64,000 nt of DNA from Bog-532 sp963830385 (GCA_963830385.1 CAWHMD010000005.1:1364001-1428000); one strand, 5' to 3'; counted from the stretch's first letter, positions 32,584-41,774 are shown. Made by a program: numbers and translations. The notes: a model not told the origin generated them from the letters alone.

Positions 32584-34593
32584 ATGACTTTCGGATCTGT
32601 ACTGGTCGCCAACCGGGGCGAGATCGCCGTCCGGGTGCTGCGCTCGGCCCGGGACGCGGGCCTGCGCACGGTCGCGGTCTACTCCGACGCCGACCTCGGG
32701 GCCCCGCACGTGCGGGCGGCCGACACCGCCGTGCGCCTCGGCCCGGCCCCGGCGGCCGAGTCCTACCTGTCGATCCCGGCGCTGATCGACGCCGCCCGGC
32801 GGACCGGCGCCGAGGCGGTGCACCCGGGCTACGGGTTCCTGTCCGAACGGGCCGCCTTCGCCCGGGCCTGCCAGGAGGCGGGGCTGGTGTTCGTCGGGCC
32901 GCCGGCCGGCGTCATCGAGGTGATGGGGCGTAAGGACCGGGCCCGGCGGATCGCGGTCGAGGCGGACGTCCCGGTGGTGCCCGCGATCGAAGAGGACGGC
33001 GACGAGGGCGAGGCGGGCGGGAGTGACGCCGAGGCGGGCGACGCCGGGCTGGCCCGCCGGGCCATCGCCGAGGTCGGCTTCCCGCTGCTGGTCAAGGCGG
33101 CGGCCGGGGGTGGCGGCAAGGGCATGCGGATCGTGCGCGAGGCGGCGGCGCTGCCGGAGGCGCTGGCCGCGGCCCGGCGCGAGGCCCGTTCGGCCTTCGG
33201 CGACGGCACCCTGCTGCTGGAGCGTTACGTCGAGCACGGCCGCCACGTCGAGGTGCAGGTGCTGGCCGACCAGCACGGCCACGTGGTGCACCTGTTCGAG
33301 CGGGACTGCTCGGTCCAGCGCCGGCACCAGAAGGTGCTGGAGGAGGCGCCCGCGCCGACGATCTCGGCGGCGGTGCGCGAGCGGCTGACCTCGGCCGCGG
33401 TGCGGCTGGCGCGGGCGGTGGGCTACGTCAACGCGGGCACGGTGGAGTTCCTGGTCTCCGGCGAGGAGGTGTACTTCCTGGAGATGAACACCCGGCTGCA
33501 GGTCGAGCACCCGGTCACCGAGCTGATCACCGGCCGCGACCTGGTGGCGCTGCAGTTCCAGGTGGCGCAGGGCGAGCCGCTGCCGTTCGGCCAGGAGGAC
33601 CTGGTGACGTCGGGCCACGCGATCGAGGCCCGGGTGTACGCCGAAGATCCTGGCCAGGGGTTCCTGCCCCAGGCGGGCACGGCCACGGTCGTCCGCTGGC
33701 CGGCCCGGGCCCGGGTGGACGCCGCCCTGGAGCCGGGCAGCGAGGTCGGGACCTGGTACGACCCGATGCTGGCGAAAATCATCGTGCACGGATCGACCCG
33801 GGAAGCGGCCCGCACCGCGCTGGTGGCGGCGCTCGACGACACTGCCATCGGCGGCCTGACCACCAACGTCGGCTTCCTGCGGCGGCTGGCCGACTCCCCC
33901 GTGTACCGGGACGCCGCGATCGACACGGCCTGGCTGGACCGGAATCCGGGGTCGTTCCCGCCGGACGGCGGCGAAGTGGCCCGGGTGGCGGCGGCCTGGC
34001 TGGTGGCCGCCGGAGTGGTGGCCGCAGATGCACGGGATCCGTTCGGCGGCGGGGACGGCTGGCGGCTGTCCGGGCCGGCCGCGCCCGTACTGGCCGAGCT
34101 GCGTGACGGCGAGTCCGCCTACGACCTGCGAGTGGACGTGGCCGGGAACACCGTGTCCGAGGGTGACCGGACCTGGCGAGTCCGCCCGGTCGGGGAGCCC
34201 GCTGGGGCCGGGTACGGACGGCAGCGGCTCGAGGTCGATGGGACCCTTTACGTTTTCGAGGCCGAGGCCGGCGCCCGTGAGGTCACCATGGGCTATCAGG
34301 GGCAGGCCTACGTCTTCGCCCGGCCGGGCGGGCCGGGCGCCCGGGGTGACGCCACCTCCGCCTCCGACGGGCTGGTCACCGCGCCAATGCCCGGCACCGT
34401 GCTGGCCGTGCGGGTGAGCGCAGGTCAGGACGTCGCCGCCGGGGAGATCCTCGGCGTGCTGGAGGCCATGAAGATGGAGCTGTCGCTCACCGCCCCCCAC
34501 GACGGCACGGTGGCCGAGGTCGGCGCCAAGGCCGGCGACCGGGTGGCGCTCGGCCAGCAGATATTCGTTGTACGCGGCCCGGAACAGGAGTGA
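32584..34593 (+). CDS. Acyl-CoA carboxylase alpha subunit (biotin carboxylase-BCCP)
   Basis: 669 residues: biotin carboxylase (1-450; ANRGEIAVRVLRSARD, AAAGGGGKGMRIV, EMNTRLQVEHPVTE), a middle domain, and the biotin carrier domain at the end with the biotinylated lysine in VLEAMKMEL. An acidic loop near residues 135-150 (EEDGDEGEAGGSDAEAGDAG) is an insertion not usual for the family. Seven bp after the beta subunit. Supplies carboxybiotin to the beta subunit. Confidence 0.95.
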   Translation: MTFGSVLVANRGEIAVRVLRSARDAGLRTVAVYSDADLGAPHVRAADTAVRLGPAPAAESYLSIPALIDAARRTGAEAVHPGYGFLSERAAFARACQEAGLVFVGPPAGVIEVMGRKDRARRIAVEADVPVVPAIEEDGDEGEAGGSDAEAGDAGLARRAIAEVGFPLLVKAAAGGGGKGMRIVREAAALPEALAAARREARSAFGDGTLLLERYVEHGRHVEVQVLADQHGHVVHLFERDCSVQRRHQKVLEEAPAPTISAAVRERLTSAAVRLARAVGYVNAGTVEFLVSGEEVYFLEMNTRLQVEHPVTELITGRDLVALQFQVAQGEPLPFGQEDLVTSGHAIEARVYAEDPGQGFLPQAGTATVVRWPARARVDAALEPGSEVGTWYDPMLAKIIVHGSTREAARTALVAALDDTAIGGLTTNVGFLRRLADSPVYRDAAIDTAWLDRNPGSFPPDGGEVARVAAAWLVAAGVVAADARDPFGGGDGWRLSGPAAPVLAELRDGESAYDLRVDVAGNTVSEGDRTWRVRPVGEPAGAGYGRQRLEVDGTLYVFEAEAGAREVTMGYQGQAYVFARPGGPGARGDATSASDGLVTAPMPGTVLAVRVSAGQDVAAGEILGVLEAMKMELSLTAPHDGTVAEVGAKAGDRVALGQQIFVVRGPEQE

Positions 34594-34595
34594 CC

Positions 34596-35762
34596 ATGGA
34601 CCACCGTCTCGACCCCGAGCACGAGGAACTGCGCAAGACCGTCGAGCAGTTCGCCCGGGAATCCGTCGCGCCCGTCATCGGGGACTACTACGAGCGGGAC
34701 GCGTTCCCGTACGACATCGTGGCCAGCATGGGGCGGATGGGCCTGTTCGGGCTGCCGTTCCCGGAGGAGTACGGCGGCATGGGCGGTGACTACCTGGCGC
34801 TGGCGCTGGCCCTGGAGGAGCTGGCCCGGGTCGACTCCTCCGTCGCGATCACGCTGGAGGCGGGGGTCGGCCTGGGCATGATGCCGATCTTCCGGTTCGG
34901 GTCCGACGCGCAGAAGCAGCAGTGGCTGCCGCGGCTGTGCGCGGGCGAGATCCTCGGTGCGTTCGGGCTCACCGAGCCGGGCAGCGGCTCGGACGCCGGG
35001 GCGCTGCGGACCACCGCCCGGCTGGACGGCGGCGAGTGGGTCATCAACGGCACCAAGGCGTTCATCACCAACTCCGGCACCGACATCACCGGGCTGGTCA
35101 CGGTGACCGCGGTGACCGGCGAGCGGGACGACGGCCGCAAGGAGATCTCGGCCATCATCGTGCCGGCCGGGACGCCGGGCTTCACCGCGTCGAAGAGGTA
35201 CTCCAAGGTCGGCTGGAACGCCTCCGACACCCGCGAGCTGTCGTTCACCGACTGCCGGGTGCCCGAGGCCAACCTGCTGGGCGAGCGCGGGCGCGGCTTC
35301 GCCCAGTTCATGCAGACGCTGGACGAGGGCCGGATCGCGATCGCCGCGCTGGCGACCGGGCTGGCTCAGGGGTGCGTGGACGAGTGCCTGCGGTACGTGC
35401 GGGAGCGGGTGGCGTTCGGCCGGCCGATCGGGGAGTTCCAGGCCATCCAGTTCAAGATCGCCGACATGGAGGCCCGCACCCACACCGCCCGGCTGGCCTA
35501 CTACCACGCGGCCGCCAAGCTGGTCGCAGGCGAGCCGGTCAAGAAGGACGCGGCCATCGCCAAGCTGGTCTCGTCCAACGCGGCCATGGACAACGCCCGC
35601 GACGCGACCCAGATCTTCGGCGGCTACGGCTTCATGAACGAGTTCCCGGTCGGCCGGTTCTACCGGGACGCCAAGATCCTGGAGATCGGCGAGGGCACCA
35701 GCGAGGTCCAGCGCATGCTGATCGCCCGCGAGCTCGGGGTCGGGGCCGGCGCCGGGCAGTAA
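34596..35762 (+). CDS. Acyl-CoA dehydrogenase (isovaleryl-CoA type)
   Basis: 388-residue FAD enzyme introducing a 2,3 double bond into an acyl-CoA. Landmarks: FGLTEPGSGSD, WVINGTKAFITNSG, LDEGRIAIAALATGLAQG, QIFGGYGFMNE and RFYRDAKILEIGEGTSEVQR. The ATG at 34596 is preferred to the overlapping GTG at 34590 because AGGAG lies 5 nt before it. With the two carboxylase genes it fits leucine/isovalerate degradation, although short branched acyl-CoA substrates cannot be separated by reading alone. Confidence 0.94.
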   Translation: MDHRLDPEHEELRKTVEQFARESVAPVIGDYYERDAFPYDIVASMGRMGLFGLPFPEEYGGMGGDYLALALALEELARVDSSVAITLEAGVGLGMMPIFRFGSDAQKQQWLPRLCAGEILGAFGLTEPGSGSDAGALRTTARLDGGEWVINGTKAFITNSGTDITGLVTVTAVTGERDDGRKEISAIIVPAGTPGFTASKRYSKVGWNASDTRELSFTDCRVPEANLLGERGRGFAQFMQTLDEGRIAIAALATGLAQGCVDECLRYVRERVAFGRPIGEFQAIQFKIADMEARTHTARLAYYHAAAKLVAGEPVKKDAAIAKLVSSNAAMDNARDATQIFGGYGFMNEFPVGRFYRDAKILEIGEGTSEVQRMLIARELGVGAGAGQ

Positions 35763-35765
35763 GTG

Positions 35766-35809
35766 GTTAGCGTGGGCAGGTGACCGCGGCTAGCGTGGGC
35801 GGGTGACCA
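35766..35809 (+). repeat. Duplicated 21-bp unit over the start site
   Basis: GGTTAGCGTGGGCAGGTGAC and GGCTAGCGTGGGCGGGTGAC, starting 23 bp apart, each followed by C and each containing GTGACC. The second supplies the start of the following gene; the first GTG is out of frame. Confidence 0.8.
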
Positions 35810-36627
35810 CGACACCGTTCCGGTTCGCCGCCCAGGCGGCTCCCGCCGACGGCCCGCAGTGGCTGGCGCTGGCCCGGCAGGCCGAGGACCTGGGGTATTC
35901 GTCGCTGCTGATGCCCGACGGACTTCAGTTGCCGTCGTCGATGCCCGCGCTGGCGATGGCGGCCGGCGCGACGACGACGCTGCGGGTCGGGAACTGGGTG
36001 CTGGCCTCCCCACTGCGGGTGCCCCGGCTGGCGGCCTGGGACGCGCACACGCTGTCGCTGTTGTCCGGCGGCCGCTTCGAGCTCGGCATCGGTGCCGGCC
36101 TGCCCGCCATGGTCACCGACGCCGCCGCGCTGTACGGGCCGCCGGAGCTGACCGGCGCGCAGCGGCTGGCCCGGATCGAGCAGACCATCGACGAACTGCG
36201 GGCGCTGGACGGCGACGCGCACACCCCGGTACTGATCGCCGCGGGCGGCCCGAAGGCGCGGGCGCTGGCGGCGGCCCGGGCCGACATCGTCACCGTGCCG
36301 GCCGGCCCGCTGGCCACCCGCGAGACAATCGCCGACCTGGTGGCCGGGGTGCGGGCGGCCGCCGGTGACCGGGGCGCCGCGCTCGAGTTCGCAGCGCCGA
36401 TCTTCGTCGTCGGGGACGAGGCGCCGCCGTGGGTGCAGTCGTTCACCGGGGCCGACATGGACACCCTGATCGCCCACGATTCGCTGATGGTCCTGCGCGG
36501 CGGCCCGGCCGCGATGGCCGAGGAACTGCAGCGCCGCCGCGAGACCCTGGGCATCTCCTATTTCAGTGTCAACGCCACCTTCGTCGAGGAGTTCGCCCCG
36601 GTGGTGGAGCAGCTGGCCGGTCGCTGA
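35803..36627 (+). CDS. Luciferase-like (F420-type) oxidoreductase
   Basis: 274-residue LLM-superfamily TIM barrel (FRFAAQAAPADGPQWLALA, QAEDLGYSSLLMPDGL, VGNWVLASPLRVP, LLSGGRFELGIGAG). F420- or FMN-dependent redox enzyme of unknown substrate. The GTG at 35803 comes from the downstream copy of a duplicated 21-bp unit. It may be co-transcribed with the acyl-CoA operon, 40 bp away. Confidence 0.9.
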   Translation: MTTTPFRFAAQAAPADGPQWLALARQAEDLGYSSLLMPDGLQLPSSMPALAMAAGATTTLRVGNWVLASPLRVPRLAAWDAHTLSLLSGGRFELGIGAGLPAMVTDAAALYGPPELTGAQRLARIEQTIDELRALDGDAHTPVLIAAGGPKARALAAARADIVTVPAGPLATRETIADLVAGVRAAAGDRGAALEFAAPIFVVGDEAPPWVQSFTGADMDTLIAHDSLMVLRGGPAAMAEELQRRRETLGISYFSVNATFVEEFAPVVEQLAGR

Positions 36628-36640
36628 GCGCCCGACCCGA

Positions 36641-36666
36641 GCGGCCCGGCTTGGGGACCGGGCCGC
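36641..36666. terminator. Terminator between convergent genes
   Basis: Perfect 8-bp stem GCGGCCCG / CGGGCCGC with a 10-nt loop. Confidence 0.6.
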
Positions 36667-36676
36667 CCGGGCGTGG

Positions 36677-37345
36677 TCAGTAGCCTGAGCCGGCCTGGTC
36701 GGAGACCCGGCCGCGGGCCTGCTGGGCGTGGTCGGTCACGTCCGAGGTCTGGGACTGGGCTTCGTCGCGGACCGTCGACGCGGCGTCGGTGGCCGTCTCC
36801 TTGACCGACTGGGCACGCTGCTGGGCGGAATCCCGCAACTCCTGCACAGCCTCCTGGCCCGCCTGCTTGACCTGGTCGGCCACTGGACGGCCCTTTTCCG
36901 CCGCCAGGTCCTTGACCTGCGACGCCACCTGCTGTTCGGGCTCGGTGGCGGGCAGCAGCGACGACAGCAGCCAGCCCGCGCCGAACGCGATCAGGCCGGC
37001 CGCCAGCGGGTTGCCGCGGGTGCGCTGACGTGCCAGGCCCGGAGCGGAAGTGGCCGCGTCGGCGGCTGACGAGGCCTTGTCCGCCACCACGTCCCTGGCG
37101 GAGGAGACCGAGTCCCGGGCGGAGGAAGTGGTCGAGCTGACCGTCCCGCTCAGGTTCGAGGTGTGTTCTGAGGTACCACCCATGATCATGTCCTTGAAGT
37201 TGGTCACCGCCGAGCGGGTCTGCTGGACGCGTCGTTCCACGATCCGCGGTGGGCTGACCTTGTCGGTCAGCGCGTCGACGTCGGCGCTCAGGTTCTGCTG
37301 GGTCTGTTCGATGTTGCCGCGGATCTGATCGGGGTCACTGGTCAT
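36677..37345 (-). CDS. DUF3618 protein
   Basis: 222-residue DUF3618 protein. N-terminal conserved motif DPDQIRGNIEQTQQNLSADVDALTDKVSP; one membrane segment near residue 105 (NPLAAGLIAFGAGWLLSSLL); the rest is a Gln/Ala/Ser-rich helical repeat resembling LEA-like stress proteins (VADQVKQAGQEAVQELRDSAQ). Last gene of a three-gene envelope operon, 2 bp after the holin-like gene. Confidence 0.87.
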   Translation of the reverse strand: MTSDPDQIRGNIEQTQQNLSADVDALTDKVSPPRIVERRVQQTRSAVTNFKDMIMGGTSEHTSNLSGTVSSTTSSARDSVSSARDVVADKASSAADAATSAPGLARQRTRGNPLAAGLIAFGAGWLLSSLLPATEPEQQVASQVKDLAAEKGRPVADQVKQAGQEAVQELRDSAQQRAQSVKETATDAASTVRDEAQSQTSDVTDHAQQARGRVSDQAGSGY

Positions 37346-37347
37346 GG

Positions 37348-37785
37348 TCAGTTCCTCGCCGCTCCCTTGATCGTGGCCGGAATTTCCTTGACCGTCTCGA
37401 CGGTCTGCTCCGGCTTGGGGTTGACCTGCTTGAGCCGGGCCCGGCCGGCCGCGAACAGCACGGCCGCGATCACGGCCCAGATGCCGGTGACGATGAGTGC
37501 GGCCCAGCCCTGATCCATCAGGTTGGCCAGCCCCCACCAGGCGGCGATGGAGGCGAACAGCAGCACCATGTAGCCGGCGAAGCCGGCTCCGCCCAGCATC
37601 CCGGCGCCCTTGGCGGTCTTGGTGACTTCCTGCTTGACCTCGGCCTTGGCCAGTTCGAGCTCCTGGCGCATGAGCGTGGACAGGTCCTGCGCGACGTGGC
37701 CGACCAGCTCACCGACCGAGGCGTTGCTGATATCCGGGCTGGTCGCGCCAGTGACGATGGTCGGTTCGGGTCCCGGTTGGGTCAT
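37348..37785 (-). CDS. Phage-holin-superfamily III-like membrane protein
   Basis: 145 residues, PF07332-like (putative actinobacterial holin-X). Motif VGELVGHVAQDLSTLMRQEL followed by ELAKAEVKQEV, and two adjacent membrane helices (AGYMVLLFASIAAWWGLANL and WAALIVTGIWAVIAAVLFAA). Despite the name this is a chromosomal envelope protein found in actinobacterial stress operons beside DUF3618. Confidence 0.88.
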   Translation of the reverse strand: MTQPGPEPTIVTGATSPDISNASVGELVGHVAQDLSTLMRQELELAKAEVKQEVTKTAKGAGMLGGAGFAGYMVLLFASIAAWWGLANLMDQGWAALIVTGIWAVIAAVLFAAGRARLKQVNPKPEQTVETVKEIPATIKGAARN

Positions 37786-37787
37786 CG

Positions 37788-38627
37788 TTATCTCGGCTCC
37801 TGGAAGCGCGGAGCCGTTCCGGGCTCGGGCGGGTACACCGGATCAACCGGGGTCACCGGGTCGGATTGGTAGATCGGGTCGGCGGGATAGGCGGGCGTGC
37901 CGCTTCCCGTGGTGGCTGCCCCGTATCCCGGCTCGGCCGGGTAAGCGGGAACGGTGGGGTCGATCGGCTCGGTGCCAGGCCCGTAACCCGGTGTGGCCGG
38001 ATAGGTCTCGGTCGGGTAGGCCGTCCCGGGCGCTCCACCCACCGTGCTCGCCGCGGGCAGACCAGCGGCGGCGTTACCGCGGTCGCCGTACGATCCGGTG
38101 TCCTGCTGGCCGTTCCCCTGGTCTTTGAGACCGCGGGTCAGCCGGCCGGCGGCCAGCCCGGCCACCGCGGCACCGATCAGGAATACGCCCGGGCGACGGC
38201 GGGCGAAGTGACGCACCTCGTCCAGCAGGTCGGCGGGTTCGCGCTCCTCGAGCCAGGACGCCGCGCCGTGGACGCGGCCGGCCGCCTGGCGGGCAAACTC
38301 GGTGGCTACGCCGGACTGGCCACCGTTGGAGGCCATCTGATCGAGCTCCTCAGCGACGGTATGCAGTTGCTGGGCTGCCCGCTGCTGCTGGACAACCGCC
38401 TGGTCGCGTGCCTGCCCCTGCGCCTCCCCAAGCAGGTCACGGGCTTGCCGGCCGGTCTCCGCGGCGACCTGCCGCGCCTGGTCGGTAGCGGTCTGGGCGA
38501 CCTGGCCGCCGGCCTCGCGGGCGTGCTGGCCGACACCCCCCGCCTCGTCGCGAGCGACGTCAATGGTAGACGGCTCGGCCGCCGGTTCTCCGCTTTGCGG
38601 GGCGTAGGGCCCCGAAGATTGGGACAT
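37788..38627 (-). CDS. Helical membrane-anchored protein with Pro/Tyr-rich tail
   Basis: 279 residues. Ala/Gln-rich helical first half (ARDLLGEAQGQARDQAVVQQ), one membrane segment near 148-165 (PGVFLIGAAVAGLAAGRL), then a disordered tail with repeated YPAEPGY / YPADPIY motifs. First gene of the holin-like/DUF3618 operon. Members of this arrangement are general stress or envelope proteins; no catalytic motif. Confidence 0.82.
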   Translation of the reverse strand: MSQSSGPYAPQSGEPAAEPSTIDVARDEAGGVGQHAREAGGQVAQTATDQARQVAAETGRQARDLLGEAQGQARDQAVVQQQRAAQQLHTVAEELDQMASNGGQSGVATEFARQAAGRVHGAASWLEEREPADLLDEVRHFARRRPGVFLIGAAVAGLAAGRLTRGLKDQGNGQQDTGSYGDRGNAAAGLPAASTVGGAPGTAYPTETYPATPGYGPGTEPIDPTVPAYPAEPGYGAATTGSGTPAYPADPIYQSDPVTPVDPVYPPEPGTAPRFQEPR

Positions 38628-38774
38628 TCCCGCACCTTCCCCTGCTTATTGGTGGCAACTTGCTTGTGCCGGGCGGGGCTACCCCAAGCAAGGTGATGCA
38701 ACCAGCCCAGCTTCCGGAGTCACGCGGAAGGGGCGGTGAGAGGTCGCGGGGCTGGCCTGCCTAGGCTGAGGGCC

Positions 38775-39563
38775 GTGACAAACTCCGAAGTCAGGCCCGT
38801 TCGCGTTGCCGTGCAGATCCAGCCGCAGCACGCCGACTACAAGAGGATTCGCGCGGCGGTTGCCGAAGCTGAGGACCTGGGCGCCGACATCGTCTTCAAC
38901 TGGGACCATTTCTTCCCGCTGACCGGCGATCTGGACGGGAAGAACTTCGAATGCTGGACGATGCTGGGGGCCTGGGCGGAGTCGACCTCGCGGGCCGAGA
39001 TCGGCGCGCTGGTGTCGTGCAACAGCTACCGGAACCCGGAGTTGCTGGCCGACATGGCCCGCACGGTCGACCACATCAGTGACGGGCGGCTCATCCTCAG
39101 CATCGGTTCGGGCTGGAACCAGAAGGACTACGACGAGTACGGCTACGAGTTCGGGACCGCCGGTGGCCGCCTCGACGACCTGGCGGCGGCGCTGCCGCGG
39201 ATCGTGGCCCGGCTGGGCCGGCTCAACCCGGCTCCCACCCGCAAGATCCCGCTGCTCATCGGGGGTGCGGGCGAGAAGAAAACGCTGCGGCTGGTGGCCC
39301 GTTACGCCGACATCTGGCACACGTTCGGCGACCCTGACGTGATCGAGCGGAAGAGCGCCATCCTGCGGCAGCACTGCGCCGACGTGGGCCGGGACCCGGC
39401 CGAGATCGAGTTCTGCGTGGGCACCAGCCGGCACCCGGACGAGGTGGGCGCGGACCTGCGGGCGCTCGGCGTCTCGCTGTTCACGGTCGAGTCGAGCGGT
39501 CCCGAGTACGACCTGTCCGGCCTGCGGGCCTGGATCGCCTGGCGGGACGCCCAGAACTCCTGA
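38775..39563 (+). CDS. LLM-class F420-dependent oxidoreductase
   Basis: 262-residue luciferase-like TIM barrel (RVAVQIQPQHADYKRIRAAV, FNWDHFFPLTGDLDGKNFEC, SIGSGWNQKDYDEYGYEFG, IPLLIGGAGEKKTLRLVARY). F420-dependent members are common in actinobacteria. GTG at 38775 is used because upstream residues lack homology. Stand-alone gene with unknown substrate. Confidence 0.9.
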   Translation: MTNSEVRPVRVAVQIQPQHADYKRIRAAVAEAEDLGADIVFNWDHFFPLTGDLDGKNFECWTMLGAWAESTSRAEIGALVSCNSYRNPELLADMARTVDHISDGRLILSIGSGWNQKDYDEYGYEFGTAGGRLDDLAAALPRIVARLGRLNPAPTRKIPLLIGGAGEKKTLRLVARYADIWHTFGDPDVIERKSAILRQHCADVGRDPAEIEFCVGTSRHPDEVGADLRALGVSLFTVESSGPEYDLSGLRAWIAWRDAQNS

Positions 39564-39716
39564 GCCGGCCGAGCCCGCAGCTCACGCGGGACGCGCGGCA
39601 CGTAAGGCGTTTTCAGGTTTTTCCAGAAGCGGCCGGTCGGCGGGGAGCGGGACAGCAGCCTGCCGGTGCGGAGTCCCGGTCCTGACGGCCCGTCCCCTCC
39701 GGGAGGAGGATCATCT

Positions 39717-39838
39717 GTGACCCAGCTGAGCGCGTTGTTCATCGGCGGAAACGGCATCATCAGCTCGGCCTGCAGCCGGCTGGCCGTTGAGCGGGGGATC
39801 GACCTGACGCTGCTCAACCGGGACGGGCCGCCGGGCCG
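39717..39838 (+). pseudogene. Truncated NAD-dependent epimerase/dehydratase
   Basis: GTG preceded by GGGAGGAGGATCATCT, a strong ribosome site. The first 36 codons encode a perfect Rossmann start (LFIGGNGIISSACSRLAVER, then GIDLTLLNRD), but similarity ends at about 39838, exactly where the stop codon of the convergent lipoprotein gene lies. The remaining ~250 residues of the enzyme are missing. A deletion or rearrangement breakpoint is the simplest explanation. Confidence 0.8.
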
Positions 39839-41074
39839 TCAGGAGTCGGTGGTGGAGGTCAGCTCGGGCTGGCCGCGGCCGAGGAAGAAGATGCCGGGGA
39901 AGCCGGACGTCTGGAAGCCGGCGTTCGGGTTGCTGGTCAGCCGGGAGTGCTCGATCCGCAGCGTGCCGGTGCGGTCGTTGCTGACGTAGAACACCGCGCC
40001 GCCGCCCTCGCGGGCGCTGTTGCCGGAGATGACGGAGCCGTCGATCGTCGTGGTGTAGGTGTCCCCGTCGTTGTAGATCGCGCCGCCGCTGCCGCCGCCG
40101 GGGGTGCCGGCCTTGGCCGGGTTGGCGCCGTCACCGATGGCCTGGTTGCCGGTCATGATGTCGTTCAGCACCGTCCAGGAGACGCCGATGCTGCTGAGCG
40201 CGCCGCCGTTGGAGCACACCCCGCCGGTGAACGTGCTGCCGACGACGTAGACCGGCTGGTTCTGGTACTGGCTGAGCGCCCGGATCGCCGCCCCGCCCAG
40301 GTCCGGGCCGCTGGAGTCGCAGCGGTTGCCGGTGAACCGTGAGTTGATCACGGTGAGCTGGCCGCCGCGGTCGAAGATCGCTCCCCCGCCGCCGCCGTCG
40401 TAGGTCTGGCCGGTCGAGTTCCCGTCGGCGAACGTCAGGTTCTGCACGATCAGGTGCGGGGTGGCCTGGTCCTGGCAGTGGGAGGTCGCCCAGGCCTGCG
40501 CCGGATCGCAGGTGTCCTGGTAGAGGATGCGGCGGGCGCCGCCGCCGCTCAGCGTGACCTTGCCCCGGCCGTCGAGGACGACCTCGGTGCTGGTGTTGCG
40601 CACCGCGGCGGTGGCCTGCATGTCGATCGTGACCGGCTTGGATCCGCAGGAAAAGGTGATCACTCCCCCGGCCGCGACCGCCGCTACGACGGCTTGCGAG
40701 GTGCAGCTGGACGGGGTGCCGTTCCCGATGACGTGGTCGGGATGGGCGGTGCTGACCGGCTGGCCCGCGGACGGGACCGGGGCGATGCCGGTGCCGTAGG
40801 TGGGCAGGGTTTGCGAGATGCTGTTGTGGCTGGTGGGCTCGGTGGTGGCGTCTGCGCCTGCGCCGGGGGCGCGGGCGATGCGGGCCTGGCCGACGGTTTG
40901 CGGGTTTTGGGCGTCCTGGGAGGGAGCGCCGGACGATGGGGCTGGGCCTGCGGCGGTCCCGGCGGCGTGGGGGGCGGCTGGGCCGGAGGTGGCGCAGGCG
41001 GTCACCGCGCACACCGAGATCAGGGTCAGGGCGAGAGCCGTAGCCGTCCTTCTGGGCCGCACGGTGTCCGACAA
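39839..41074 (-). CDS. Secreted parallel beta-helix lipoprotein
   Basis: 411 residues. The N-terminus has an Arg-rich start, a hydrophobic core (ALALTLISVCAVTAC) with lipobox VTAC, and an Ala/Gly/Pro-rich linker to about residue 110. From 140 on there are right-handed beta-helix/polymorphic-protein repeats (VQNLTFADGNS, VINSRFTGN, GAIFDRGG, GGAIYNDGD, GAVFYVSNDRTG). Such proteins are often polysaccharide lyases or surface adhesins; no active site is recognised. TTG at 41074 or GTG at 41062; neither has a good ribosome site. Confidence 0.82.
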   Translation of the reverse strand: MSDTVRPRRTATALALTLISVCAVTACATSGPAAPHAAGTAAGPAPSSGAPSQDAQNPQTVGQARIARAPGAGADATTEPTSHNSISQTLPTYGTGIAPVPSAGQPVSTAHPDHVIGNGTPSSCTSQAVVAAVAAGGVITFSCGSKPVTIDMQATAAVRNTSTEVVLDGRGKVTLSGGGARRILYQDTCDPAQAWATSHCQDQATPHLIVQNLTFADGNSTGQTYDGGGGGAIFDRGGQLTVINSRFTGNRCDSSGPDLGGAAIRALSQYQNQPVYVVGSTFTGGVCSNGGALSSIGVSWTVLNDIMTGNQAIGDGANPAKAGTPGGGSGGAIYNDGDTYTTTIDGSVISGNSAREGGGAVFYVSNDRTGTLRIEHSRLTSNPNAGFQTSGFPGIFFLGRGQPELTSTTDS

Positions 41075-41117
41075 TAGCGAGACAGGGCCTGAACTGGGCG
41101 GTTTTGCGGGTGGTGGC

Positions 41118-41609
41118 CTAGTAGGGGCCCATGCCCGGGTTTCGCAGGTGGATGCGGGCCATGGTCTGGCTGGCGAGGATGGCGCGCAGCTCGCTGGTCT
41201 CGCCGTCCGGGTAGCGGTCGAAGATCGCTTCCAGGTCGCGGCGCTGGGCCGGGGAGGAGTAGGCGCTCAGCTCGCGGCGCAGCCGGGCTTGGCGGGCCCG
41301 GCGTTCATGGGACTCGCCGGGCAGGAACGGCGCGTAGAACAGGGCCATCAGCCCCGGCAGGAGCAAGACGTCGCCCGCCAGGCTGCCCCGCAGCACCAGG
41401 CCGGGGACGGTGAGCGCGGCGCCGATCACGGCGGTGCGCCAGCGCGGGTTACCGGCCAGCCGGACCAGGCCGAGCAGGACCAGCAGCAGGCTGGTGCGAA
41501 GGGCCCGGCGCAGCGCTCTCCGGGCCGGCTGGACGGATCCGTTGGGCGCCACCAGGATCCCTGCCTCCGCTGAGGAGCGCCATCCCACGCGGCTTCGGCG
41601 TCGTTTCAT
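41118..41609 (-). CDS. Small membrane protein, unknown
   Basis: 163 residues. Basic N-terminus, two membrane segments (SLLLVLLGLVRLAG and AAVLTVPGL-type GAALTVPGLVLRGSLAG, then VLLLPGLMALFYAPF), then a helical cytosolic C-terminus (RRELSAYSSPAQRRDLEAIF). ATG at 41609 follows GGAGGCTGCG. Family not recognised. Confidence 0.75.
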   Translation of the reverse strand: MKRRRSRVGWRSSAEAGILVAPNGSVQPARRALRRALRTSLLLVLLGLVRLAGNPRWRTAVIGAALTVPGLVLRGSLAGDVLLLPGLMALFYAPFLPGESHERRARQARLRRELSAYSSPAQRRDLEAIFDRYPDGETSELRAILASQTMARIHLRNPGMGPY

Positions 41610-41774
41610 CGCAGCCTCCGGCGACCATGCCCGCACTCTGCGCCCGCACTTGCGTGAATTCATCGTACGCCGCGCGCGGCGGTTTGACCGGAGCGTGACG
41701 TCACGGGATGTTTGGACGCTGATCAGTTCAATAGGAGATGCCAGGATGACCGCGATGGTCAGGAGGGGCACATA

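Noticed and set aside
36677..38627. Holin-like gene as evidence for a prophage
   Set aside because: The DUF3618/holin-like operon is a normal actinobacterial chromosomal set and no other phage genes are present.
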